From NCBI GenBank assembly GCA_030123545.1, contig CP126124.1, positions 682,001 through 746,000 of the forward strand: a DNA stretch of 64,000 bases, read 5' to 3'. Made by a program: the position numbers and the translations under genes. This stretch comes from Burkholderiaceae bacterium (GTDB lineage Bacteria; Pseudomonadota; Gammaproteobacteria; Burkholderiales; Burkholderiaceae_C). The notes beneath the pieces were generated by a model. That model was not told where the DNA came from and did not search any database. It saw nothing but the letters and a program-made list of their open reading frames with translations. How positions within the stretch are numbered: the stretch's first letter is position 1; every line of letters begins with the position of its first letter. Shown here one piece after another: positions 36,945 to 43,922 of the stretch.

Positions 36945-36971
36945 CCATTCTTTTCAAAGCGCGCGAAGCGC

Positions 36972-37010
36972 CAACATGAAGCAACGGGTTCATCCCGTTG
37001 CTTTATGTTG
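36972..37010 (+). promoter_or_regulatory. 17-bp stem inverted repeat entering the first CRISPR repeat
   Basis: CAACATGAAGCAACGGG (36972-36988), loop TTCAT, and CCCGTTGCTTTATGTTG (36994-37010) pair over 17 positions with one G-T. The right arm includes the first four bases of repeat 1. It lies at the presumed leader end of the array. It could be an RNA hairpin limiting read-through, or a protein site for spacer acquisition. Confidence 0.6.
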
Positions 37011-37152
37011 TAGCTCCCACTCTCACCCCGGATAGCTACACTCCGCCGACAGCCGGATAGCTCGGCTGCGAATGTTGTAGCTCCTGCGCTGCCCCCGGGG
37101 ATTCGTAGCAGGTAGTTCTAGAGTCCGATCACCCGAATTGGAGATCGGACCG

Positions 37153-37413
37153 ATGAAGAAGCGATACACCGAGGAGCAGATCATTGGCTTTCTGCGCGAG
37201 GCCGATGCCGGATTGCCGGTCAAGGAGCTGTGCAGGAAGCATGGTTTCAGCGAGCCGAGCTACTACGCCTGGAAGGCCAAGTTCGGCGGCATGAACGTGT
37301 CGGACGCGCAGCGCTTGAAGGCGCTCGAGGCCGAGAACACGAAGCTCAAGAAGTTGCTGGCCAACTCGATGCTCGAGATCGACGCGATGCGCGAGGTGCT
37401 CAAGGGAAAATAG
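37153..37413 (+). CDS. IS407-type transposase OrfA
   Basis: 86 aa. Helix-turn-helix MKKRYTEEQIIGFLREADAGLPVKELCRKHGFSEPSYYAWKAKFGG followed by a leucine-zipper coiled coil (LKALEAENTKLKKLLANSMLEIDAM). It binds the IS ends and, by a -1 slip at G GGA AAA (37404-37410), just before its TAG, can be fused to OrfB. Confidence 0.93.
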   Translation: MKKRYTEEQIIGFLREADAGLPVKELCRKHGFSEPSYYAWKAKFGGMNVSDAQRLKALEAENTKLKKLLANSMLEIDAMREVLKGK

Positions 37414-38288
37414 TGGCCGTGGCGGCGCGTCGCGAGGTCGTGCGGCAGTTGCAGGAACGAGGCTTGAGCGAGCGCCAGGCCTTGAGGCTGGTAAGCATGA
37501 GCGCCAGCACCCTGCGCTACCAACCCCGCGACGACGGCAACGGCCGGCTGCGCGAGCGCCTGACGGAGCTCGCCGGCCAGCATCGCCGCCACGGCTACCG
37601 GATGCTGCACAGCCGCCTGCGAATCGACGGCTGGGCGATCAACGTCAAGCGCACGTACCGGGTCTACCGTGAGGAAGGCCTGATGGTGCGCAAGCGGCGA
37701 CGCAAGAAGCTGCCGGTGCCCGAACGGCAACCGCTCGTGCGCCCCATCCAACCCAACGAGGTGTGGAGCATGGACTTCGTGTTCGACGAACTTGCCAACG
37801 GCCGGCGGGTCAAGACGCTGACGGTCGTGGACGACTGCAGCAAGGAGGCGGTGCAGATCGCCGTGGACACATCGATCCCGGCGCTGTACGTCACGCGGGT
37901 GCTCGACCAGGTCAAGGCCGAACGCGGGCTGCCCAAGGTGATCCGAACCGACAACGGGCCGGAGTTCGCCGGCAGGACGATGCAGACCTGGGCGGCCAGC
38001 AACGGCGTCGAGCTACGCTTCATCCAGCCCGGCAAGCCGGTTCAGAACGCCTACATCGAGAGCTTCAATAGCCGCTTCCGCGACGAGTGCCTGTCGCAGC
38101 ACTGGTTCGCCAGCCTGAGCCACATGCGCAGCGTCGTCGACAACTGGCGCGAGGACTACAACCACCACCGGCCGCACAGCACCCTCGGGTACGTGCCGCC
38201 GGCCGTGTTCGCCGCGCGTTGCCGCCAGCATGCTGGCGGCAACGCGCAACCACCCGCATCAGCTACGATGCAAACCCCTGGGCTCTAG
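37413..38288 (+). CDS. IS407-type transposase OrfB (integrase core)
   Basis: About 291 aa from the GTG at 37413, in the -1 frame relative to OrfA. The DDE residues are Asp in VWSMDFVFDEL, Asp in RTDNGPEFAG and Glu in NAYIESFNSRFRDECL, the standard rve core arrangement. It is normally made as an OrfAB fusion by programmed -1 frameshifting. No internal stop is present. Confidence 0.93.
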   Translation: MAVAARREVVRQLQERGLSERQALRLVSMSASTLRYQPRDDGNGRLRERLTELAGQHRRHGYRMLHSRLRIDGWAINVKRTYRVYREEGLMVRKRRRKKLPVPERQPLVRPIQPNEVWSMDFVFDELANGRRVKTLTVVDDCSKEAVQIAVDTSIPALYVTRVLDQVKAERGLPKVIRTDNGPEFAGRTMQTWAASNGVELRFIQPGKPVQNAYIESFNSRFRDECLSQHWFASLSHMRSVVDNWREDYNHHRPHSTLGYVPPAVFAARCRQHAGGNAQPPASATMQTPGL

Positions 38289-38830
38289 ATCGAAGTGCTA
38301 CGAAACCTGGGGGCAGCGCACTCCCACTCTCACCCCGGATAGCTACACTCTGTATTGCGTCGATTGGCCAATTGTTCCTTGTTGTAGCTCCCACTCTCAC
38401 CCCGGATAGCTACACTCGAACGCGCTCATGCGATCACCACGTCGGTGGTTGTAGCTCCCACTCTCACCCCGGATAGCTACACTCCTGATCGAGGGTCAGG
38501 ATGCGCCGCGTCGTGTTGTAGCTCCCACTCTCACCCCGGATAGCTACACTCAAAGACTCCACGTGGGATGACTTCAAGACTGTTGTAGCTCCCACTCTCA
38601 CCCCGGATAGCTACACTCTGACAGCACGGGAACCTCACTCGATTGCGAGTTGTAGCTCCCACTCTCACCCCGGATAGCTACACTCAAATAGTCGCGAGCC
38701 GTCGCACGAAGATGCGTTGTAGCTCCCACTCTCACCCCGGATAGCTACACTCATCATGCGGGCTCTCCCGTGCTGACGATGGGTTGTAGCTCCCACTCTC
38801 ACCCCGGATAGCTACACTCAGGCCCCCGCG

Positions 38831-38863
38831 AAACCCGCGCCCCGCTTGGCGGAGCGCGGGTTT
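38831..38863. terminator. Bidirectional terminator between array and cas2
   Basis: AAACCCGCGC (38831-38840) pairs with GCGCGGGTTT (38854-38863). The T-rich right side (GGGTTTTCGTTCTT) serves the array and the A-tract on the left serves the leftward cas operon. It supports convergent transcription of array and cas genes. Confidence 0.75.
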
Positions 38864-38883
38864 TCGTTCTTGCAGAACGCGAT

Positions 38884-39216
38884 TCAGAACAGCGCGATCT
38901 GGGCTGCGCCGACCTTTTTTTCCTGAAACAGCGGCAGGCCGACCAGCAGTTTCATGCTGGCGAACTGCTTTTCCGTCACCGTCAGCATGCGCACCGAGCC
39001 TTCGGGCGGCAGGTTGGCCAGCAGGCGCTGCATGTGCTTTTCGACCGCGTCGCTGCCGTTCAGGATGCGGCCGTAGACCGAAAACTGGATCATGTCGTAG
39101 CCGTCGTTCAGCAGAAAGCGGCGAAACACGGTGTAGGCCCGCCGATCGGCCTTGGTCACGACGGGCAGGTCGAAGAACACCAGCATGCGCATGAATCGCC
39201 TCGTGTCCTGGCCCAT
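38884..39216 (-). CDS. cas2: CRISPR-associated endoribonuclease-fold protein Cas2
   Basis: 110 aa. Ferredoxin-like fold with MRMLVFFDLPVVTKADRRAYTVFRRFLLNDGYDMIQFSVYGRI; the first-strand Asp (FFDLP) is the conserved one. With Cas1 it forms the spacer integrase. ATG 39216 is used, 11 bp after the cas1 stop; ATG 39192 (MRMLVFF) would be closer to the usual N-terminus. It is the last gene of the operon, facing the array. Confidence 0.95.
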   Translation of the reverse strand: MGQDTRRFMRMLVFFDLPVVTKADRRAYTVFRRFLLNDGYDMIQFSVYGRILNGSDAVEKHMQRLLANLPPEGSVRMLTVTEKQFASMKLLVGLPLFQEKKVGAAQIALF

Positions 39217-39227
39217 CGTGCGTGCCG

Positions 39228-40136
39228 CTACATCTCGAACGCGTGCTGGCGCAGCTGGATCAGGACGGGCAACTCCAGCACCTGTTCGCTGCCGCCGTCG
39301 TAGAGGCGCGCCAGCGCTTCGGCCGCCTGCTCGATCGAGGCCAGCACGCTCATCTGCCCGCGCGGCATCGCCACGTCCACATTCAGCAGGCCGACCAGCG
39401 CCACCTTGTCGGCGGGTTGCAACTCGGCGTCGTCGGGGCGCGCAGGTTGCTGTGCCACATGCAGATCGACGATGGGGCGGTACGGCTCGATCAGGTCGTC
39501 GGCCAGGTTGAAGGCGTTCTGCTCGCTGCTGTGAAACAGGCCCAGGCTGGGAAGCATGCCGTGCGCCACCAGCGCGCGGGCGCAGGCGCCGCGCAGCACG
39601 GCGTAGCCGTAGTCCAGCGCGGCATTCGTCCAGCTCTCCTGGCTGCGGTGAAAGCTGCGCCCGAACACCTGCGGAAAGTAGTAGGCGCTGGCCTGGGCCT
39701 CCAGGTTGCCGCCGTCGCCCGAGCGCACACGCCGCGCGTACGACGCCAGCCGGTCGGCCCCGGCCACGCCCAGCAGCTCCATGCAGCGCGCCTGGTTGCC
39801 GATCTTGGCCTGCACGATGCGCGCCCATGCGCGCTTGATGCTGGGCTTGTCCAGACTCAGTTGCAGGCGCTGCATGCGCGTGGCGCGGCTGTGCGGCAGG
39901 AACGGCACGAACACGCCATTGGGCTGGTGGTTGTCGCCCGTGCTGTACAGGCCGATGCCGTAGTCGGCGCAGGCCGAGAGCACGGGGTGGGTGAGCGTGA
40001 TCTCGCGGTGGTTGAGCACGATGACGGCAATGTCCTCGAACGGCACGCGCGCGCTTTGCTCCTGCTCCACCACCAGCGCGAAATGTTCGCGCTTGAGCCT
40101 GGCCGGGCGGTTGATGACGACGCTACGCCAGACCAC
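39228..40136 (-). CDS. cas1: CRISPR-associated integrase Cas1 (type II)
   Basis: 302 aa. The family N-terminus is VWRSVVINRPARL; metal ligands fit Glu146 (GGNLEAQASAYYF), His202 (LGLFHSSEQNAFNLADD) and an acidic residue at 214-217. I place the start at GTG 40136, preceded by GAGG and matching the Neisseria-type Cas1 start, which overlaps the cas9 end by 14 bp. A longer ATG form (40178) adds an unrelated 14-residue leader. Confidence 0.95.
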   Translation of the reverse strand: MVWRSVVINRPARLKREHFALVVEQEQSARVPFEDIAVIVLNHREITLTHPVLSACADYGIGLYSTGDNHQPNGVFVPFLPHSRATRMQRLQLSLDKPSIKRAWARIVQAKIGNQARCMELLGVAGADRLASYARRVRSGDGGNLEAQASAYYFPQVFGRSFHRSQESWTNAALDYGYAVLRGACARALVAHGMLPSLGLFHSSEQNAFNLADDLIEPYRPIVDLHVAQQPARPDDAELQPADKVALVGLLNVDVAMPRGQMSVLASIEQAAEALARLYDGGSEQVLELPVLIQLRQHAFEM

Positions 40137-43100
40137 GGCGCACCTCGGGCGGGGCGGGATAGATGCGACCGAGTACATCGGCGTTGAACTTTTCCATGGA
40201 CAGGGCGACCTTCACGCCGATGCCCTCGATCGCGCCATCTTTGCGCTCCGCGGTGTTGCGGTCGTGCAGCCATAGGCTGATGGCCCCGGTGCCACGGTGC
40301 GCGCTGGAAAAGTACCCCTCGATGACGGGTTTTCCCTTCTGCTGCACGCGAATGAAATCGTTTGGGTACACCGAGAACAGAAACCCGAAGCTCTCGTCGA
40401 TCAGCGTCCATTCCGCCTCGTCCTTGAACGCCACAATCGCCCGATTCGGCAACCCCGTCACCCGGTGGTGCACATACACCGGCACCAAGTGAAACTTGCC
40501 TGCCTTGGTGAACACGTCCACGCGCAGCATGGTGTCGTTCTTGGCCAGGCCGCCGCGGATCGGGATGCCGCTTTGCTTGTCGCGCACCAGCTTGACGCTG
40601 CGCACGACGGGGCCGGTCGGGTCGCCGTTCTTGTCGGGCTTCCGCAAAGGGTTGCCGGGGCCGAACGCCTTGTCGGCCTTGCCGCCATGGGCTTGCAGCC
40701 GGTCCCGGATGGCGGTGTACAAACGCTCGTTGCGGTGCGGGTCCACCAGGCGTTCCAGGTCCTGTGGCTTGAGGGCGGTGAGCAGCACCTTCTCGATCAC
40801 GCCGCCCTGGGCCTTCAGGCTTTCGGGCTGCGCATAGATGGTTTCCTTGTGCACGGCGCCGCCGTTGCGCCGTTGCGGCGCGCGTGACACGAACACGGTG
40901 CGCAGTTCCGCCAACGCCTGCGGCGAGTAACTGCCCAGCCGCGCCATGTCTTCGCGCAGCGCGGCCAGGTCGTCGGTGAACAAGCGCGCTTTCAACTCGT
41001 GGTGAAAACGCGGCCAAGGTTTGGGAAAGTGCTTTTCCCCTTTGTCAAACGCGGCGGGATTGAGGATTTCACCAGTTTCCGGGTCCGGGAAGCCCTCTCG
41101 CAAAAACTCCAGTTCCCTTTCGCGTGAGTAATCGGCCAGCGCCTTGACCATGCCATGCGTGCAGGCGGCGACCACGGCAGCGTCCAATGCGTGGTGGCGG
41201 TCGCTGTCGCTGCGCACCTTGGTCAGGCCCCAGCGCGCACGTAAGAAGGCGGTGAGCTGACCGCTGAGCACCACGCAGCGACGATTGGTTTCGCCGTCGG
41301 CGCGCGGCGCCAGTTGCAGGTGCTCCTCCACGTAGTTCTTGAAGAACTTGCAGATGTAGCGCGTGTCGTTGAGGTTGCGGTCGATGAAGCCGCGCGCCTC
41401 GTCCTGGCCGTAGTTCTTGCGCAGCAGGCGCGTGCGCTTGGCCATGCGGTAGGCCTTGTTGCCCTGCACCCAGGCGGCGTAGGCGCGCCAGCGTTCGCCG
41501 TCTTCGCCGCCCGGAAAGCTGGTGAGGTACTCATAGGCGGTGCGGTTGCCCTTGTTCTGGTTCTCGCGCGTGAGCACCAGCACCTTGTTGTTCTTGCTGT
41601 CGTCGTAGCTGCGCGAATACGGCAGGGCGTGGTCGACCTGAGTGTTGCCATCCAGAAAAATTTCGTTGCAGTCACCACTGGGCGCCAGCGGTTTCAGCGA
41701 GTAGGCGCATTGACCGCCCTGTTCCTTGTAGAGCAGCCACTTTTCGAAGTCCTTGCCGTTGGGCTTGCGCTTGAACAAGGTTTCGAAGTCGTCGCGTAAC
41801 TTCTGGTTGCGTTCCTTGAACTCGTCCTGAAGTTTCTGCACTTCGCGGCGCTCGTCCAGTGGCCGCGAGAGGTCGCGTGCCATCTCGATGTGCACCGCCA
41901 TCGGGCTGCCGTGGCGGCGGATCAGCGCGTTGACCACCTTGCGCGCCTGGTTGAGGGCACGCAGCACCACGGGGTTGCGCGGGATGTTGGCATCGTCGCG
42001 AAACTGCATCGAGCCGACGCGGTCGTTCTCGCCGTGCTTGCGTTCGTGCTCATAGAACGGCGGCAGGTATTGGCGCTTGCCGGCGTCGGGGGCGATCAAC
42101 TGGCTGTGGTGGCCGTACTCGGGGATTTGTGCCACGGCTTCGTCGTAGCGCAGGCCCTGCTGCATCAGGGGCACGATGCGCCGCAGCGCCTTGAGCGACA
42201 GGCTCGAGAACCTGTCGAAGCTCAGTTGCTCCAGCACGGCGATGCTGGCATCGGGCTCGGGTAGATCGAGCCGGCGCAGCTGCTGCACCACCTCGGCGCC
42301 GTCCTTGAACACGCTGAGCACCCAGGCGATCTCATCGAGCAGTTCGGGCTGGCCTTCTAGTGCGGGTGTGCTGATGCGTTGCCACAGCGCTTCCTGTCCG
42401 GCCTTCTTGAAGGCCTGGCGCAACTCGTGCCAAGCAGGAAGTTTGACCAGGATTTGGTCTTCCGGATCCTTGGCCTTGCCGTTCTCGACTTGCGCCGCGC
42501 TGGGGTAGGACAGGCCGCCGAAGCGCACGTCTGCGCTCCACAGTCCGGCCTTGACCAGTGCGCTTTTGAGTGATTTGTACTTGAAGCTCTCGGTCTGGTA
42601 AGGCAGCAGCAGGGCGGCGCTGCGTTCGGCCTCGCTCAAGGGACGCGAGCGACCATCCTCCACGATGCGCAGGTTGTTGAGCCGCGTCAGCCAGACATGG
42701 CGCTCGGCGGTGAAGCTGGCCTTGGGCGCGCGGAACTCGGCCTTCTCGAACGTGCACTTGCCCAGCATCTTTAGCAGATCAGCGCCGGACAGGGCTGGTT
42801 TTTGTTGCCAGAACAGGCCGCTCTTGCGGTCGCCCGAGCCCAGCAGCAACGCCTCGAAGCGCTCGCTCGCGTGGGGGTTGCCCAGGCGGCGCTGGGTAGC
42901 AAACAGCAGCGCGAACTCCTGACCCAGCAGCACGCGCGCCAGTGCCTTGTCGTACTGCCCCTGCTTGTTGCGTTGCGCCGTAGGAAATTCGGCCAGCACC
43001 ATTTCGGCGGCGCTGCGGTAGCCCTTGGACTCCATCAGCGCCTTGGTGCTTTTGAGGCCTTGCTTGACGCGTCCGCCTTCGGTGTTGCTGTCGGCGGCCG

Positions 43101-43536
43101 CTTCTTCGGCCTTGCTGATCCAGTGAAAACCCCTGTGTTTGCACAGGTGGTAGATGACGCGCGCCCATTCCAGCGGTGTAAGCAGGCGATCGAGCCCGTG
43201 GCGACGCAACTCCCAGGCGCTGACGATATTCTGACGATTTGGATCCTGCGGGTCGGGTTCGGTAAAGGAGGGGCTCTTGTTGAATAGCTTGGCGTCGACG
43301 ATCAAGCCTTCACGCTTGAGAAGACGCGCCAGTTGCGTCAGCCGCCAGGCACGCCGGTACAGGCGACGGCGCATCAACCGGGCTCCACGCCGCGCCAAGT
43401 TGAGCGGGAGACCCTTGTCGGCCGTTTCGGCCTTGTCAAAGCAGCGCACGCCCAGATCGACGATGCGTTGCTCGTTCAGCACCGCCCAGCCTACCGAGGC
43501 GATGCCAATATCCAGTCCGAAAACATGCTGCGCCAT
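40123..43536 (-). CDS. cas9: Cas9 endonuclease, type II-C
   Basis: 1137 aa, in the compact II-C size range. RuvC-I GLDIGIASVGWAVL (Asp9); Arg-rich bridge helix RRGARLMRRRLYRRAWRL; alpha-helical REC lobe; RuvC-II HIEMARDL (Glu551); HNH with Asp635-His636 (VDHALPYSRSYDDSKNN); RuvC-III DRHHALDAAVV (His782, Asp785); C-terminal PAM-interacting region. All nuclease residues are present, so an active enzyme is expected. The start is ATG 43536 with AAGGGAGG upstream; an open frame to 43599 would run through the tracrRNA anti-repeat. The PAM cannot be predicted. Confidence 0.97.
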   Translation of the reverse strand: MAQHVFGLDIGIASVGWAVLNEQRIVDLGVRCFDKAETADKGLPLNLARRGARLMRRRLYRRAWRLTQLARLLKREGLIVDAKLFNKSPSFTEPDPQDPNRQNIVSAWELRRHGLDRLLTPLEWARVIYHLCKHRGFHWISKAEEAAADSNTEGGRVKQGLKSTKALMESKGYRSAAEMVLAEFPTAQRNKQGQYDKALARVLLGQEFALLFATQRRLGNPHASERFEALLLGSGDRKSGLFWQQKPALSGADLLKMLGKCTFEKAEFRAPKASFTAERHVWLTRLNNLRIVEDGRSRPLSEAERSAALLLPYQTESFKYKSLKSALVKAGLWSADVRFGGLSYPSAAQVENGKAKDPEDQILVKLPAWHELRQAFKKAGQEALWQRISTPALEGQPELLDEIAWVLSVFKDGAEVVQQLRRLDLPEPDASIAVLEQLSFDRFSSLSLKALRRIVPLMQQGLRYDEAVAQIPEYGHHSQLIAPDAGKRQYLPPFYEHERKHGENDRVGSMQFRDDANIPRNPVVLRALNQARKVVNALIRRHGSPMAVHIEMARDLSRPLDERREVQKLQDEFKERNQKLRDDFETLFKRKPNGKDFEKWLLYKEQGGQCAYSLKPLAPSGDCNEIFLDGNTQVDHALPYSRSYDDSKNNKVLVLTRENQNKGNRTAYEYLTSFPGGEDGERWRAYAAWVQGNKAYRMAKRTRLLRKNYGQDEARGFIDRNLNDTRYICKFFKNYVEEHLQLAPRADGETNRRCVVLSGQLTAFLRARWGLTKVRSDSDRHHALDAAVVAACTHGMVKALADYSRERELEFLREGFPDPETGEILNPAAFDKGEKHFPKPWPRFHHELKARLFTDDLAALREDMARLGSYSPQALAELRTVFVSRAPQRRNGGAVHKETIYAQPESLKAQGGVIEKVLLTALKPQDLERLVDPHRNERLYTAIRDRLQAHGGKADKAFGPGNPLRKPDKNGDPTGPVVRSVKLVRDKQSGIPIRGGLAKNDTMLRVDVFTKAGKFHLVPVYVHHRVTGLPNRAIVAFKDEAEWTLIDESFGFLFSVYPNDFIRVQQKGKPVIEGYFSSAHRGTGAISLWLHDRNTAERKDGAIEGIGVKVALSMEKFNADVLGRIYPAPPEVRRGLA

Positions 43537-43550
43537 GAAGCCTCCCTTGC

Positions 43551-43556
43551 TATACT
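43551..43556 (+). promoter_or_regulatory. Extended -10 promoter of the tracrRNA
   Basis: TGCTATACT (TATACT at 43551-43556 with an upstream TG) places the start near 43563, one base before the anti-repeat. No strong -35 is seen; the upstream side is the beginning of cas9. Confidence 0.6.
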
Positions 43557-43562
43557 CGTCCC

Positions 43563-43672
43563 CGATTGTGGTTATCCGGGGTGAGAGCCGTTGCTGCAAT
43601 AAGGATCAGCTGAAAGGCTGAGTCCGTACCCAAGACCCGACGGGGCGACCCGCCGGGTCTTTCCTATTTTTA
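43563..43672 (+). ncRNA. tracrRNA of the II-C system
   Basis: About 110 nt, divergent from cas9. The anti-repeat (43564-43600) pairs with the CRISPR repeat: 15 contiguous bases TATCCGGGGTGAGAG match CTCTCACCCCGGATA, then an internal bulge, then GCTGCAAT with GTTGTAGC (with G-U pairs). A nexus-type hairpin GGATCAGC...GCTGAGTCC follows (43603-43627). A terminator, AAGACCCG (43632-43639) with CGGGTCTT (43654-43661), ends in CCTATTTTT. The GCCGTTGCTGCAATAAGG core resembles Neisseria tracrRNA. Confidence 0.9.
43571..43599 (-). promoter_or_regulatory. Predicted cas9 promoter inside the tracrRNA anti-repeat
   Basis: On the minus strand TTGCAG (43594-43599) and GATAAC (43571-43576) are 17 bp apart and about 35 bp upstream of the cas9 ATG. 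Both elements lie within the anti-repeat. Prediction only; a weak -10. Confidence 0.4.
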
Positions 43673-43704
43673 GTTGAGGTGTACGTTGCCAATGCCACTG
43701 GTTT

Positions 43705-43719
43705 CGTGAAAATTTCACG
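43705..43719. promoter_or_regulatory. 15-bp palindrome upstream of fsr
   Basis: CGTGAAAATTTCACG, a perfect odd palindrome in the 250-bp gap between the tracrRNA and the MFS gene. Its form suggests a repressor site for the exporter gene, but no regulator is adjacent. The rest of the gap shows nothing recognisable. Confidence 0.35.
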
Positions 43720-43922
43720 GTCCGGGCGGCGCGGCAGTTGGTGAGGACATCGCATCGTATTCCGACGCACTTTTTCACGCCAGTGTGGCCAGCGGCGGGT
43801 ACAGGATTAGCGAGGGTCCTCGGACAAATTCGCCCGAACTGCGTACCATTCGAACTGCAATATAGCGGCAGTCCGCGTCGGCCGAACCGGCGCCTGACGC
43901 CGCAACAACGAAAGCATTTCCG

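Larger units (their letters stand above)
37085..38320 (+). mobile_element. IS3-family (IS407-type) element inserted in a CRISPR repeat
   Basis: 1236 bp, bounded by inverted repeats TGCGCTGCCCCC...TTCGTAGCA at the left and the matching TGCTACGAA...GGGGGCAGCGCA at the right. The four bases CTCC occur on both sides (37081-37084 and 38321-38324) but only once in an intact repeat, so they are the target duplication; 4 bp is typical of the IS407 subgroup. Both transposase frames are open, so it appears intact. Confidence 0.92.
37007..38819 (+). CRISPR. Type II-C CRISPR array, 9 repeats and 8 spacers, split by an IS
   Basis: Repeats are 37 bp, start GTTGTAGCTCCCAC and end GGATAGCTACACTC, and are identical in all complete copies. 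Starts: 37007, 37074 (split), 38381, 38448, 38515, 38582, 38649, 38716 and 38783. All spacers are 30 bp (37044-37073, 38351-38380, then one after each following repeat). An IS3/IS407-type element sits inside repeat 2, leaving bases 1-11 at 37074-37084 and the rest at 38321-38350. By analogy with Neisseria repeats (GTTGTAGCTCCC, crRNA tag at the 5' end), transcription runs rightward, toward cas2. The repeat ends in TACACT without the TG extension of Neisseria repeat promoters. Confidence 0.97.

Noticed and set aside
37074..37084. Apparent degenerate terminal CRISPR repeat
   Set aside because: The first 11 bases match the repeat exactly and the missing part is found after the IS, so it is a split, not a degenerate, repeat.
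35516..38320. CRISPR-associated transposon
   Set aside because: Both elements are ordinary single IS units with their own ends and target duplications; there are no tns genes and the system is type II.
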